Shown here: positions 17,743 through 26,919 of the stretch, piece by piece
Position numbering within the stretch: the first letter of the stretch is position 1
Layout of the letters: every line of letters starts with the position of its first letter
Source: Streptomyces shenzhenensis
GTDB taxonomy: Bacteria; Actinomycetota; Actinomycetes; Streptomycetales; Streptomycetaceae
Reading direction: 5' to 3'
Assembly (NCBI RefSeq): GCF_003688995.1
Contig: NZ_PENI01000003.1
Location: 62,001 to 126,000, forward strand
DNA: 64,000 nt
Position numbers and translations under genes: made by a program
The notes under the pieces: model-generated
The model's database searches: none
Seen by the model: only the letters and a program-made list of their open reading frames with translations
Told to the model about the DNA's origin: nothing

Positions 17743-18590
17743 GACACCTCTCCCCGGACCGAGTCGAGCTGTACCGGGTCGAGCCGGACCGCGTCCGGCG
17801 CCGGCGAGCGGTGTGCGCGCCGGCGCAGGTCACGGCGGTTGGAGCGTTCCTTCAGGATCACCTTGAGGACCCGCAGTCCGTCCCGCACCGCCCGCAGATT
17901 GCTGGTGCCGTGGATGCGCAGATACTCGTGGCTGGGTATCTCCTGCACTCTCAGCCCCGCCTTGACCACTCTGATGTTCATCAGGGTCTCCACCTCGAAG
18001 CCGGTGCAGTCGAGGTCGATCCGGTCGAGGCAGTGCCGCCAGAACGCGTTGAAGCCGTAGCACAGATCGGTGTAGCGGGCGCCGAACTTGCGGTTGACGA
18101 CCGTGCACAGCGCCCAGTTGCCCAGCTTGCGGACGAGGGTCATGTCGTCGGTGCCGCCGCCGTTGGCGAAGCGCGAGCCCTTGGCGAAGTCGGCGCCCGA
18201 GACCAGGGCCGAGACATACGAGACGATCTCCTGGCCGTCGGCCGAGCCGTCCGCGTCGACCATCACGATGATGTCGCCGGTGCACGCCCCGAACCCGGTG
18301 ATCAGGGCGTCCCCCTTGCCCCGCCCCCGCTGTCCGACGACCCTGACCCCAGGCCACAGCCGGCGGGCCACCGCCACGGTGTCGTCGCTGGAGTTCCCGT
18401 CCACGAGCACCACTTCGTGTATCCACGCGGGCAGGGTTCTGAAGACGTACGGCAGGTTCTCCGCCTCGTTCATGGCGGGAATCACGACGCTCACCGGCGG
18501 CGCGATGGCCAGGTGCGAGGAGATCGGCCGGTAAGGGCCGGGTTTCGACGGATCTTGGCCCGAGGTCGGCGGGCGCAGAACGGAACTCAC
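17739..18590 (-). CDS. GT2-family glycosyltransferase (polyprenyl-phosphate sugar synthase-like)
   Basis: Of 283 residues with GTG at 18590, most form a GT-A domain: VSVVIPAMNEAENLPYVF, MVDADGSADGQEI (DxD) and FEVETLMNIR. This is the pattern of dolichyl-phosphate mannose synthase and bacterial undecaprenyl-phosphate glycosyltransferases. It probably charges a lipid carrier for the following flippase/GT-C protein. The GTG has GAGAGGGA about 9 nt upstream. An in-frame ATG at 18671 would add 27 non-conserved residues. First gene of the operon. Confidence 0.85.
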   Translation of the reverse strand: MSSVLRPPTSGQDPSKPGPYRPISSHLAIAPPVSVVIPAMNEAENLPYVFRTLPAWIHEVVLVDGNSSDDTVAVARRLWPGVRVVGQRGRGKGDALITGFGACTGDIIVMVDADGSADGQEIVSYVSALVSGADFAKGSRFANGGGTDDMTLVRKLGNWALCTVVNRKFGARYTDLCYGFNAFWRHCLDRIDLDCTGFEVETLMNIRVVKAGLRVQEIPSHEYLRIHGTSNLRAVRDGLRVLKVILKERSNRRDLRRRAHRSPAPDAVRLDPVQLDSVRGEVS

Positions 18591-18890
18591 GAGTGTTGTC
18601 CCTCTCGTCCGGTGGACCGCCCGCCCCTGGGCGGCCCGGCTCTGTGTCCGGTTCGAAAGGGGGGTACTCACTCACGGCACGGCGAGCGGATCTTCGTGCA
18701 TGCGAGTGAGCTGGCAAAGCTGGCCGGTCCGTCGGGGACGGCGGACGGCAGCCGGTCGCGCGGCACGGCTCGGTCACACGTGCGGTCACCGAGCACGGCA
18801 CCCCCCTACCGCGCCCCGCGCCGGAACGTCACGGTCCTCAGCCCTCCCCTGGAGCCGCTTGGTGACGGACCGATGCGGGTGAGATGTTCG

Positions 18891-18920
18891 ACGGTATTGA
18901 CGATTGAACCCGTATGGCAA
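18891..18920 (-). promoter_or_regulatory. Candidate promoter of polysaccharide operon in gap 18591-18960
   Basis: Reading leftward, TTGCCA (18920-18915) and TACCGT (18896-18891) are separated by 18 nt. This would give a leader of about 300 nt before the GTG at 18590. The rest of the 370-bp gap shows no gene and no clear riboswitch; it does contain several GGTCAC/GTGACC-like short repeats around 18775-18790. Confidence 0.35.
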
Positions 18921-18960
18921 GGCCTGGATCGAGCCCTCACGTTTTTCGTCGGTTTGGCCG

Positions 18961-19404
18961 TCATCCGGCGCTGTCGGCCCTTGCTCCGTGCCGCGCACGG
19001 GCCTTCCGTATCCGGCCGAGAACTCCGTCGGCCAGGAGCAGCAGCAGGCTGAGCGCGGTCACGGCCACGATCCCGCCGCCCACCGACCAGCGGTGCACGG
19101 TGAGCATGCCCTGCGCCACCAGCATGTCGACGACGACCGCGCCCGCCAGTGCGGCGAGCAGCCGGCCGAACGGATCGAGCCCGCGCAGGGCTGTCGCGAT
19201 GGCCGCTGCCGGCGCCGCGAGCAGGAAGAAGAGCGTGAGCGGGCCGCGCAGCGGCGACTGCGAGCCGGTGAGCGCGAGCAGCGCCCCGGCCCCGCCGACG
19301 GCGGTCGCGACCCCGGTGAGCAGCGGCGCCAGATCCCTCCCCGGACCCGGCCGGGCCCGCGCGGAGCCGTCCGGCGCAAGTGGCTTGGCACGTGTGATCC
19401 GCAT
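18961..19404 (-). CDS. Small multi-spanning membrane protein of unknown function
   Basis: The 147-residue protein has an Arg-rich N-terminus (MRITRAKPLAPDGSARAR) and four predicted helices: about 29-47, 55-75, 80-100 and 108-128, followed by a basic tail. No family is recognised. The orientation matches the polysaccharide operon, but a 370-bp gap with its own promoter lies between them. Codon use is typical of the region. Confidence 0.65.
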   Translation of the reverse strand: MRITRAKPLAPDGSARARPGPGRDLAPLLTGVATAVGGAGALLALTGSQSPLRGPLTLFFLLAAPAAAIATALRGLDPFGRLLAALAGAVVVDMLVAQGMLTVHRWSVGGGIVAVTALSLLLLLADGVLGRIRKARARHGARADSAG

Positions 19405-19629
19405 GGCCGACTTCGCCCCCCGAAGAGCCGGATGCCGGGCTTCAATGTCGCGCGGCGCCGACGGGCCGTCAAGACGCCGCGGTGGCAGCTGGTCGCGGGT
19501 CCGTACGGCCGTGCTCGGAGCGCAGGACCGCGGTCGTGTCGGCCGGGATGCGGGCGCCGGTCGCGATGCGCACGGCCTCGCCGTCCGTCAGCCGCCGCGC
19601 CGGTGACCGGCCGCCGGCCCCGGACGGAC

Positions 19630-19662
19630 GTTCCCCGGAGGCGCCGGCTGCCTCCGGGGAAC
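19630..19662 (-). terminator. Hairpin terminator after the subtilase gene
   Basis: Perfect 13-bp arms GTTCCCCGGAGGC (19630-19642) and GCCTCCGGGGAAC (19650-19662) flank a 7-nt loop, 27 bp beyond the stop at 19690. Confidence 0.75.
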
Positions 19663-19689
19663 GGGTGGTTCGGTGGGTGCGTGGCGGGG

Positions 19690-20898
19690 TTACGGCACGA
19701 CCTTCAGGAGCTTGTTCGGCGAGCCGGTGCCCACGCTGGAGAGCACGTTGGAGGTGGCGCCGTTCACCAGGGCCGTGGCGACCTGGGCCGGGGTGGCCGA
19801 GGTGTGGCTCGCCAGGTAGACGGCCGCGGCACCCGCCACGTGCGGGGTGGCCATCGACGTGCCGGAGATGGTGTTGGTGGCGGTGTCACTGGTGTTCCAG
19901 CCCGCCGTGATGGAGGAGCCGGGTGCGAAGAGGTCGAGCACCGAGCCGTAGTTGGAGTAGCTGGCCTTGGCGTCGGAGCTGGTGGTGGCGCCGACCGTGA
20001 TCGCCTCGGTCACCCGGGCGGGGGAGTACGAGGAGGCGCTGAGGCCGTTGTTGCCCGCGGCGACCGCGTAGGTGACGCCGCTGGCTATGGAGTTGCGCAC
20101 GGCCGCGTCCAGCGTCGACGAGGCGCCGCCGCCGAGCGACATGTTGGCGACCGAGGGCCCGCTGTGGTTGGCGGTCACCCAGTCGATGCCCGCGACGACC
20201 CCGGCGGTGGTGCCCGAGCCGCTGTTGTCGAGCACGCGGACCGCGACGATGTTCGCCTTCTTGGCCACACCGTAGGTGGAGCCCGCGATGGTGGTGGCCA
20301 CATGGGTGCCGTGGCCGTTGCCGTCCTGGGCCGTGTTGTCACCGTCCACCGCGTCGTAGCCGTAGGAGGCCCGGCCGCTGATCTGGCTGTGTGTGATGCG
20401 CACACCGGTGTCGATGACGTACGCGGTCACGCCGCCGCCCGCGCTGTCCGGGTAGGTGTAGGTGCCGGACAGCGGGAGCGAGGTCTGGTCGATGCGGTCC
20501 AGGCCCCAGGGGGCGTCGGACTGCGTCGTGTCGGTCAGCCGGACGGTCTGGTTCTGCTCCACGGAGGCCACCGCCGGGTCGGCGGCCAGTCTCGCGGCCT
20601 CGGTGGCCGAGAGGTTCGCGGTGTAGCCGTTCAGCGCCGCGCCGAACGTCTTCTTCACCGTGCCGCCGTACTCCTTGATCAGGCCCTTGCCGGTGCTCGA
20701 CGAGGCCTTGAAACCGGCGGAGTTCTTCAGGGTCACGAGGTAACTGCCCTGCACCGCGGTGGGGGAGTCCGCGGCGAGCACCGTACCGGTGGCGGGTACG
20801 GCGTGCGCCGGGAGCGCGGTGAGCCCGCCGACGAGGGCGGCGGCGGCCACGCCGGTGAGGGCGGCGAGGCGGAGCTTCCTGCTACGCAGTTGTGCCAT
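19690..20898 (-). CDS. Secreted subtilisin-like S8 serine protease (proteinase K type)
   Basis: The protein has 402 residues. A signal peptide ([20 protein letters not shown]... to AHA) is followed by an inhibitor I9 propeptide (about 50-125, ending ASVEQNQTV). The catalytic triad is seen in AYVIDTGV (Asp), [14 protein letters not shown] (His) and [13 protein letters not shown] (Ser), with oxyanion Asn in AVAAGNNG. This is a complete secreted endopeptidase without a C-terminal domain. The ATG at 20898 follows AGGAGGAGG. A promoter and a terminator flank the gene, so it is monocistronic. Confidence 0.95.
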   Translation of the reverse strand: MAQLRSRKLRLAALTGVAAAALVGGLTALPAHAVPATGTVLAADSPTAVQGSYLVTLKNSAGFKASSSTGKGLIKEYGGTVKKTFGAALNGYTANLSATEAARLAADPAVASVEQNQTVRLTDTTQSDAPWGLDRIDQTSLPLSGTYTYPDSAGGGVTAYVIDTGVRITHSQISGRASYGYDAVDGDNTAQDGNGHGTHVATTIAGSTYGVAKKANIVAVRVLDNSGSGTTAGVVAGIDWVTANHSGPSVANMSLGGGASSTLDAAVRNSIASGVTYAVAAGNNGLSASSYSPARVTEAITVGATTSSDAKASYSNYGSVLDLFAPGSSITAGWNTSDTATNTISGTSMATPHVAGAAAVYLASHTSATPAQVATALVNGATSNVLSSVGTGSPNKLLKVVP

Positions 20899-21036
20899 GA
20901 CGAAGGGGTCCTCCTCCTGGCGGAGCGCGCCCGGGTGCGGCGCGCTGCTGTGGGGGGCGCGGGCGGGATCGCCCGCACGGCCCTGGAACGTCGCGTTCCA
21001 TCCCGGGGCTGAGTAAAGCGTGGGCCGTCTACAGGC

Positions 21037-21065
21037 GTAGAACAAGGGAGTTGACGCATTGTCAA
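21037..21065 (-). promoter_or_regulatory. Candidate subtilase promoter in gap 20899-21213
   Basis: Reading leftward, TTGACA (21065-21060) and TTCTAC (21042-21037) are 17 nt apart, leaving a leader of about 130 nt. The -35 is perfect and the -10 is weak. The same 315-bp gap holds the upstream region of the divergent SGNH gene, including a strong AAAGGGAGG ribosome site near 21199-21207. Confidence 0.45.
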
Positions 21066-21213
21066 CATATCTGTCATGAACATGCAATCAAACGGGCAGT
21101 AACGAGCGCTGTCGATCCAGTCCGGACCTGAAAAGTATTGGCATGAACACTTCCAGTCAACACGCGTAGCTGGTACCAAAGTTGAGGCAGAGATCCTGCT
21201 AAAGGGAGGTTCC

Positions 21214-22014
21214 ATGAGACGTTCCCGACTTACCGCATATCTGATCTCGACTCTTCTCGCGGTCGGCTTCGCCCTCACCGGGGCCGCCACGGCGCAGGCG
21301 TCCGCGGCGGCCGGCGGCTATGTGGCCCTCGGCGACTCCTACTCCTCCGGGGTCGGAGCGGGCAGTTACATCAGTTCGAGCGGCAGCTGCAACCGCAGCA
21401 CCAACGCGTACCCCTACCTGTGGAACGCGGCCCACGCCCCCGCGTCGTTCGCCTTCAACGCCTGCTCCGGCGCCACGACGGACGACGTCCTCGCGAACCA
21501 GCTCGGCTCGCTCAACTCCGCCACCGGCCTCGTGTCCATCTCCATCGGCGGCAACGACGCCGGTTTCGCCGACGTCATGACGACCTGTGTGCTCAACTCC
21601 GACAGCACCTGCCTGTCCCGGATCAACACCGCCCGGTCCTACGTCGCCTCGACGCTGCCCGGCAAGCTCGACGCCGTCTACTCGGCGATCAGGTCCAAGG
21701 CCCCGTCCGCCCGAGTCGTCGTGATCGGCTACCCCCGCTTCTACAAGCTGGGCACGACATGCATCGGCCTCTCCGAGACCAAGCGGTCCGCGATCAACGA
21801 CGCGGCCGACTACATGGACAACGCCATCGCCCAGCGCGCAGCCGCCCACGGCTTCGTCTTCGGCGACGTCCGCACCACCTTCGGCGGCCACGAGATCTGC
21901 TCCGGCAACTCCTGGCTGCACAGCGTGAACTGGCTGGACATCGGCACCTCGTACCACCCCACCGCGGCCGGCCAGTCCGGCGGCTACCTGCCGGTGCTCA
22001 CCAACAACGCCTGA
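21214..22014 (+). CDS. Secreted SGNH-family esterase/lipase
   Basis: The 266-residue protein has a signal peptide (to about AQASA). The GDSL block I is ALGDSYSSGVGAG with nucleophile Ser; block III is SISIGGNDAGFADV with oxyanion Asn; the catalytic His lies in SYHPTAAGQSGGY. Six cysteines (SCNRS, NACSG, TTCV, STCLS, TTCIG, EICSG) suggest three disulphides, as in Streptomyces secreted SGNH lipases. It hydrolyses esters outside the cell. ATG with AAAGGGAGG 6 nt upstream. It converges on the kinase gene with only 4 bp between stops. Confidence 0.92.
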   Translation: MRRSRLTAYLISTLLAVGFALTGAATAQASAAAGGYVALGDSYSSGVGAGSYISSSGSCNRSTNAYPYLWNAAHAPASFAFNACSGATTDDVLANQLGSLNSATGLVSISIGGNDAGFADVMTTCVLNSDSTCLSRINTARSYVASTLPGKLDAVYSAIRSKAPSARVVVIGYPRFYKLGTTCIGLSETKRSAINDAADYMDNAIAQRAAAHGFVFGDVRTTFGGHEICSGNSWLHSVNWLDIGTSYHPTAAGQSGGYLPVLTNNA

Positions 22015-22018
22015 TCCG

Positions 22019-23617
22019 TCAGGGCGCGTTCGACGACGAGTCCGTAGGCGAAGCGGAGGCCCCGTCCGTCGGGGTCTCCGCCGCCGTGCACGTCACCGAG
22101 AACGGCACGGCGTCGGACGTCGTCCGCACCGGACCCCGTACCTCCACGCTGATCGCGTTCTCGATCGTTCCGCTCTCGGAGTAGGTGGTCACCACCACCT
22201 TGTCCTGCTGCGTCCGCCCGCCGCCCGCCGGGAACGACAGCGTCTGCCACCCCGGGTCGGAGACCGCCCCGTGCTTCGCCACCCACCGGTACTCCACCTG
22301 TGCGGGCAACCGCCCCACGGTGAACGTCGCCGTGAAGGCCGGGGCATGCGCGGCCGGCGGCGGACAGGCCCCGGAATACCGCGTGTCGGTGCCGGTCAGG
22401 GTGACCCGCACCGACTGGACCGGCTCGCTGTCGGACGGGGTGGTGTTCGCGTCGGGCGGCGTGTTCTGGGCGCCTGAGCCGGTGCCGCCGCTCGGCGCGG
22501 GGGAGCCGAGACTGCTCCCCGGCCCGCCGTCGGCCGCGGAGCCGCCACCGCCGCCGTCGCGGTTCAGCAGGGCGTACGTCAGCCCGGCCAGCGCGAGCGC
22601 CATGGCGACCAGGCCCGCCACCAGGACGACGACGGCACGACGGCCGCGCTCGGGTGCGGGCGCCGCGATCGCCGTGGTCGGCGCCGGGGACGACGGGCCC
22701 TCGGAGCGGACCGGCACCGGCCGCGTCGGGTCCGGGCGGACCGGCCGGGTCGGGGCCGTCGCCGCGTACGCCGTGCCCGCACGCGGCGCGCCGCCCGCCG
22801 CGACCAGCCGCAGCTCCCGCTCGGCCAGCTCGGCCGTCGGCCGCTCGGCGGGATCCTTGCGCAGCAGCCCCTCGACGACCGGGGTGAGCGGTCCCGCACG
22901 GCGCGGCGGCGGCACCTCCTCGTCGACCACCGCGCGCAGGGTGCTGAGCGCGGTGTCGTGCCGGAACGGCGAGGTGCCCTCGACCGCCACGTACAGCAGC
23001 ACACCCAGCGACCACAGATCGGACTCGGGGCCCGGGGTACGCCCCAACGCCCGCTCCGGGGCGAGGAATTCGGGTGAACCGACCATCTCGCCCGTCATGG
23101 TCAGCGCGGAGCTGCCCTCCACGGTGGCGATGCCGAAGTCGGTGAGCACCACCCGGCCGTCGTTCGTCAGCAGCACATTGCCCGGCTTGACGTCCCGGTG
23201 CAGCACCCCGGCCCCGTGGGCGGCGCGCAGCGCGGCCAGCACCTCGGCGCCGATCTGCGCGACGCGCTGCGGCGGCAGCGGGCCCTCCGCCGCCAACTGG
23301 TCGGCGAGCGACAGACCCCGGATCAACTCCATGACGATCCACGGCCGGCCGCCCTCCATCGCCACGTCGTACACCGTCACCACATTGCGGTGCGCGACCC
23401 GGGCCGCCGCCCACGCCTCGCGCTCCAGACGGGCGTACATCCGCTCCACGTCCGGGCCCGGCAGGCCGGCCGGGGCCCGCACCTCCTTGACCGCCACCTC
23501 GCGGTGCAGCACCTCGTCGCGCGCCCGCCACACGGTGCCCATGCCGCCCTCGCCGAGCGGGGACAGCAGTCGGTAACGGCCCGCGATCACACGTTCGTTG
23601 CCCGGTTCTTCCGACAC
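22019..23617 (-). CDS. Membrane-anchored Hanks-type Ser/Thr protein kinase
   Basis: The 532-residue protein starts at GTG 23617. The kinase domain (about 14-270) is intact: glycine loop LGEGGMGTVW, Lys44 in VAVKEV, catalytic loop LHRDVKPGNVLL, TDFGIA and APER. A single helix AVVVLVAGLVAMALALAGL separates it from an extracellular Gly/Ser-rich linker and a 120-residue domain of unknown type with two cysteines (SGACPPP, SVTCTAA). There are no PASTA repeats, so this is not PknB. The outer domain may sense an extracellular cue. It lies 46 bp downstream of the transporter gene on the same strand, so read-through is possible. Confidence 0.9.
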   Translation of the reverse strand: MSEEPGNERVIAGRYRLLSPLGEGGMGTVWRARDEVLHREVAVKEVRAPAGLPGPDVERMYARLEREAWAAARVAHRNVVTVYDVAMEGGRPWIVMELIRGLSLADQLAAEGPLPPQRVAQIGAEVLAALRAAHGAGVLHRDVKPGNVLLTNDGRVVLTDFGIATVEGSSALTMTGEMVGSPEFLAPERALGRTPGPESDLWSLGVLLYVAVEGTSPFRHDTALSTLRAVVDEEVPPPRRAGPLTPVVEGLLRKDPAERPTAELAERELRLVAAGGAPRAGTAYAATAPTRPVRPDPTRPVPVRSEGPSSPAPTTAIAAPAPERGRRAVVVLVAGLVAMALALAGLTYALLNRDGGGGGSAADGGPGSSLGSPAPSGGTGSGAQNTPPDANTTPSDSEPVQSVRVTLTGTDTRYSGACPPPAAHAPAFTATFTVGRLPAQVEYRWVAKHGAVSDPGWQTLSFPAGGGRTQQDKVVVTTYSESGTIENAISVEVRGPVRTTSDAVPFSVTCTAAETPTDGASASPTDSSSNAP

Positions 23618-23663
23618 GGGTGCCCCCCCGACGCCAGCTCGCGAGACATCTCCACAAAGTAGC

Positions 23664-25223
23664 TCATCCGAACGCGGATGCCGTCCCCTTGAGCACCAGT
23701 CCGATCCCCAGGGCCACGACGGCGACCGCCGATGCCAGGGGCACGGTCCGGCGTACCAGGGCGGCCACCGGATGGGTGGTCCAGCCGGGTCGTCCGTCCA
23801 GCACCCGGGTCATTCCCGTACCCAGCTTGACGACGGCGAACCCGGCCGCGGTCAGCGTCAGGGCCAGTCCGGTCCCGTAGGCGACGACGAGCAGCAGCCC
23901 GAACCAGGCGTGACCGAGCGCGGCGGCGCCGACGAGCACCACCACCGCGGACGGGCTGGGCACGAGCCCGCCCGCGAAGCCGAGCAGGATCGTGCCGCGG
24001 AGCGTGGGGGCGCTGGGGTGCGTGTGGGTGGAACCGCCGTGGGTGTGCTCGACGGTGTGCGGGTGGTCGTGGTCGTGGTCGGGGAGATGGTCGTGCGGGT
24101 GCGGGTGCGGGTGCGGGTGCGGGTGCGGGTGCGGGTGCGGGTGCGGGTGCGGGTGCGGGTGCGAGTGCCGGTGCGGGTGCCGGTGCGCGCGCGGGCGGTC
24201 GCGCCATGTCCGGCGTACGAGACCGGTGCCCGCCAGCATCACCAGGATTCCGCTCGCGATGCCCAGCCACGCGATCACCGAGGGCGCCGCCGCCGAGCCC
24301 GCCGTGACGAGCAGGCCGAGGGCGACGACGCCGAGGGTGTGGGTGACCGTCACCGAGGCCGCCAGGGGCAGCACGTCCCGCAGCCGGGCCCGGCCGCCCC
24401 GGGCGGCCGCCGTCGCGGCCATCAACGTCTTGCCGTGGCCCGGGGCGAGCGCGTGCAGCGCGCCGAGTCCGGCCGCGACGACCAGCGCCAGGAGGGCGAA
24501 GCCGGCGGTCGGACGGTGCCGGGCGACGAGGTCGTCCAGCGCGCTGGTCCAGCGGTCGGCGGCGCGCGGCAGGACCGTGGCGGCGGGCGCGTCCCGGTCG
24601 GGCCCGGCGAGGGCGGGACCGCCGGGCCGCACCCGTACGGCGGCGCCGCCGGCGTCGGCGGGGGAGGACAGCAACTCCCCGGGATAGCTGGTGAGTTCGT
24701 GCGAGACGGAGCGTTCGGGCACATCCGTCGCGGTGAGCGTCATCCGGTCGCCGCGCGCCGTGATCTCCCGCCAGCCCGGCCCGCTGTCCGCGCCCGCCGC
24801 GTGGAAGCCGATCGCGACGGCGCCCTCGGGCAGCGGGGCGGTGAACCGGCACTCCACGCGGACGGTGTCGAGCCCGGCCTGTCCGGGGCGCCGCAGCGCG
24901 TGACTGCGTTCGACGGACAGCGCGGTCCGCCGGCCGGCCACGCTGAGCGCGCTGCCCTCGGCGGCCTCGGCGCACCGCTGCCGGGCCCACCCGGCCGTCC
25001 CCAGCCGCTCGATGTCCGGCCGGGCCTGGGTGGCGGGGATCTCGGCGAGATCCTCGACGTGGTCGACGCGGAGCTGCCCGGGCGCCGCCACGAGGCCGTC
25101 GTACCGGTTGACGGTGAAATTGCCGAGCGGGTGCGCCCACGCGCCCGCGGCCGGGACCAGCGCGAGCACAGAGGCCGCCGTGAGCACGGCCGCGGCGGCG
25201 GCGAAGGGGTGACGGAGGCTCAC
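23664..25223 (-). CDS. Nickel/cobalt transporter-like (HoxN/NicO-type) membrane protein with poly-HP loop
   Basis: The 519-residue protein starts at a GTG that overlaps the TPR gene stop as GTGA. A signal peptide (to AGAWA) leads into an extracellular domain beginning HPLGNFTVNRYDG. Six or more helices follow, including ALHALAPGHGKTLMAA and AGGLVPSPSAVVVLVGA, which match NicO/HoxN metal-transport motifs (HxxxPGHG, PSP). Between helices lies a cytoplasmic or loop segment of alternating His-Pro and His-Asp residues, clearly metal-binding. It belongs to the DUF4331-TPR operon. Export or import cannot be decided from sequence. Confidence 0.75.
   Translation of the reverse strand: MSLRHPFAAAAAVLTAASVLALVPAAGAWAHPLGNFTVNRYDGLVAAPGQLRVDHVEDLAEIPATQARPDIERLGTAGWARQRCAEAAEGSALSVAGRRTALSVERSHALRRPGQAGLDTVRVECRFTAPLPEGAVAIGFHAAGADSGPGWREITARGDRMTLTATDVPERSVSHELTSYPGELLSSPADAGGAAVRVRPGGPALAGPDRDAPAATVLPRAADRWTSALDDLVARHRPTAGFALLALVVAAGLGALHALAPGHGKTLMAATAAARGGRARLRDVLPLAASVTVTHTLGVVALGLLVTAGSAAAPSVIAWLGIASGILVMLAGTGLVRRTWRDRPRAHRHPHRHSHPHPHPHPHPHPHPHPHPHPHPHDHLPDHDHDHPHTVEHTHGGSTHTHPSAPTLRGTILLGFAGGLVPSPSAVVVLVGAAALGHAWFGLLLVVAYGTGLALTLTAAGFAVVKLGTGMTRVLDGRPGWTTHPVAALVRRTVPLASAVAVVALGIGLVLKGTASAFG
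24093..24163. repeat. GTGCGG hexanucleotide tandem repeat encoding His-Pro dipeptides
   Basis: Nearly twelve uninterrupted copies of GTGCGG (CCGCAC on the coding strand) encode consecutive Pro-His dipeptides in the metal transporter. Imperfect copies extend both sides. Because the unit is 6 bp, copy-number change would lengthen or shorten the loop without a frameshift. Confidence 0.9.
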
Positions 25224-26809
25224 TCGGCCGCCTCCGGCCCGTGCAGTGCCGTACGGGCCCGGGCCGCGCCGAGCGGCGAGAAGCCGGGGTTGAGCCGCAG
25301 GGCCGCCCTGAGCGAGGCGCGGCCCTCCCGCCGGTCGCCCGCGGCCAGCTCGATCATCCCGCGGTGGTAGAGGAAGGCGGCGTTGCGGTACCCGGTCGCC
25401 GTGGCCCGGCGGGCGTACGGCAGTGCCTCCCGGTCCCGGCCGTTGACGTGCAGCGCCCAGGCGAGCGCGTCCGCGGTGTGCACGCTGTGCCGGCGGGCCC
25501 ACTCGGCGCGCGCCGCGCGCAGGGCGGCGGCCCGGTCGCCGTGGTCGGCGGCGGCGAGCGCGGTGTCCAGGTCGGCGTCGACACCGCCCGCGCGGGCGAG
25601 GTCCGTCCACGCGCCGACGAGGGCGTACTGGTCACGGGCCCGGTCCTGGTCGCCCGCCGCGCCGCGCGCCTCGTACAACTCGCCGAGTCCGACCAGCGGG
25701 CCGGGCAGCGGGGAGCGGGCGACGACGGCCTCCAGGCCCCGGACGGCGGCGGCCCGGTCACCGCTCGCCGCCTGGGCGCGGGCCCGGCCCTCCAGGGCGG
25801 GGAGGTAGGTTTCGTCGGCGGCGAGCGCGCGGGCGTAGTGGGTCAGGGCCGTCCGGTGGTCGCCCTGGTTCCAGGCGAGTTGGCCGAGCTGGGTGGCGAC
25901 GTACGCCACATCCCCGGGCGTGGCGGCGGCGGCCAGCGCCCGCTCCAGCACCCGCCGGGCCGTGCCGACGTCGCCGCGCAGCTCGCGGACATAGGCGTAC
26001 CGGGTGAAGACCGGCACCCCCGGGCGCCGCGCGTCGGCGGTGTCGGCGGCCCGGGCCGCCTCGTCGTAGCGGCCGAGTTCGACGAGGGCGTCGATCCGGG
26101 AGCACAGGGCGCGCTCGCTGTAGGGGTTCTGCGTCAGCGCCCGGTCCGCATGGCGGAGGGCGCCCGTGAAGTCGTGCCGGGCGGCGGCGAGCGCGGCGCG
26201 TCCCGCGAGGGCCTGGTCGTTGTCCGGGGCCAGCCGCAGGGAGCGCCGCAGGGCCCGGTCGGCCTGCGGGTACCGGGACGGGTCGCCCTGGACGCGGGCC
26301 TGTTCGACGTACGCGAGTCCGAGCACGGCCCAGCCGGAGAAGTCCCGTGGCTGGGCAAGCAGATGCGCCTGCAGCGCGGCGATGCCCGCGTCGAGGTCGC
26401 CGCCGCTCAGCAGGGCTGGGGAGACGGCGGCTGCGGAGACCGCGGCGGCGGAGGCGGGTGCCCCGTCCCGCGCGGCGCCCACGGCGACGGCACCACCGGT
26501 GAGCGCGACGGCCAGCAGCACCGCGCAGCCGGCGGTCCGGGCCCGCCGCCACCGCCGCCCGGCAGCCGCCACCCGCCGCCCGGTGGCGCTCCGCTCGTCG
26601 ACCGCGGCGTCCGGCGGGGCGGCGCCGGCCGGTCCCGTGCTCGTCGGCCCGCTCCCGGAGGTGTTGCTCCCCGGCTCGTTCTCGGGGACGGTGTTCTCCG
26701 GGGTCTCCGGCTCGTTCCCCGGGCGATCGGGGCGGCCGGTCCCCGGTTCGTGCTCAGGTGCGTTCGCCGGCCGTGCGGCCGGTCCGTCGTCGTGCGTACG
26801 CGGGGGCAT
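25220..26809 (-). CDS. TPR-repeat protein with N-terminal membrane anchor
   Basis: The protein has 529 residues. About 90 residues of Pro/Glu/Asn-rich disordered sequence are followed by a helix (AGCAVLLAVALTGGAVAVG). About ten tetratricopeptide helical pairs then follow from about 130 to the end (for example GWAVLGLAYVEQARVQGD, ALRHADRALTQNPYSERAL, GQLAWNQGDHRTALTHYARAL). TPR domains bind protein partners; here the repeats are probably extracytoplasmic. ATG at 26809 with GGAGGAGAGG. It sits between the DUF4331 and transporter genes in one operon, as is common in Streptomyces. Confidence 0.8.
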   Translation of the reverse strand: MPPRTHDDGPAARPANAPEHEPGTGRPDRPGNEPETPENTVPENEPGSNTSGSGPTSTGPAGAAPPDAAVDERSATGRRVAAAGRRWRRARTAGCAVLLAVALTGGAVAVGAARDGAPASAAAVSAAAVSPALLSGGDLDAGIAALQAHLLAQPRDFSGWAVLGLAYVEQARVQGDPSRYPQADRALRRSLRLAPDNDQALAGRAALAAARHDFTGALRHADRALTQNPYSERALCSRIDALVELGRYDEAARAADTADARRPGVPVFTRYAYVRELRGDVGTARRVLERALAAAATPGDVAYVATQLGQLAWNQGDHRTALTHYARALAADETYLPALEGRARAQAASGDRAAAVRGLEAVVARSPLPGPLVGLGELYEARGAAGDQDRARDQYALVGAWTDLARAGGVDADLDTALAAADHGDRAAALRAARAEWARRHSVHTADALAWALHVNGRDREALPYARRATATGYRNAAFLYHRGMIELAAGDRREGRASLRAALRLNPGFSPLGAARARTALHGPEAAE

Positions 26810-26851
26810 GCCCTCTCCTCCGTCGCCTGGGCGGGTGGTCGTGCGTGGGGT

Positions 26852-26895
26852 GGCGCGGCCCGCGCCGTGGGGGAGACGGGGATGCGGGCCGCGCC
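26852..26895 (-). terminator. Hairpin between DUF4331 and TPR genes
   Basis: Perfect 12-bp arms GGCGCGGCCCGC (26852-26863) and GCGGGCCGCGCC (26884-26895) enclose a 20-nt loop. It could partly terminate or stabilise the DUF4331 transcript, making downstream expression lower. No T-run follows. Confidence 0.5.
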
Positions 26896-26919
26896 GGTCG
26901 GTGGGGGTGGGGTGCCCGG

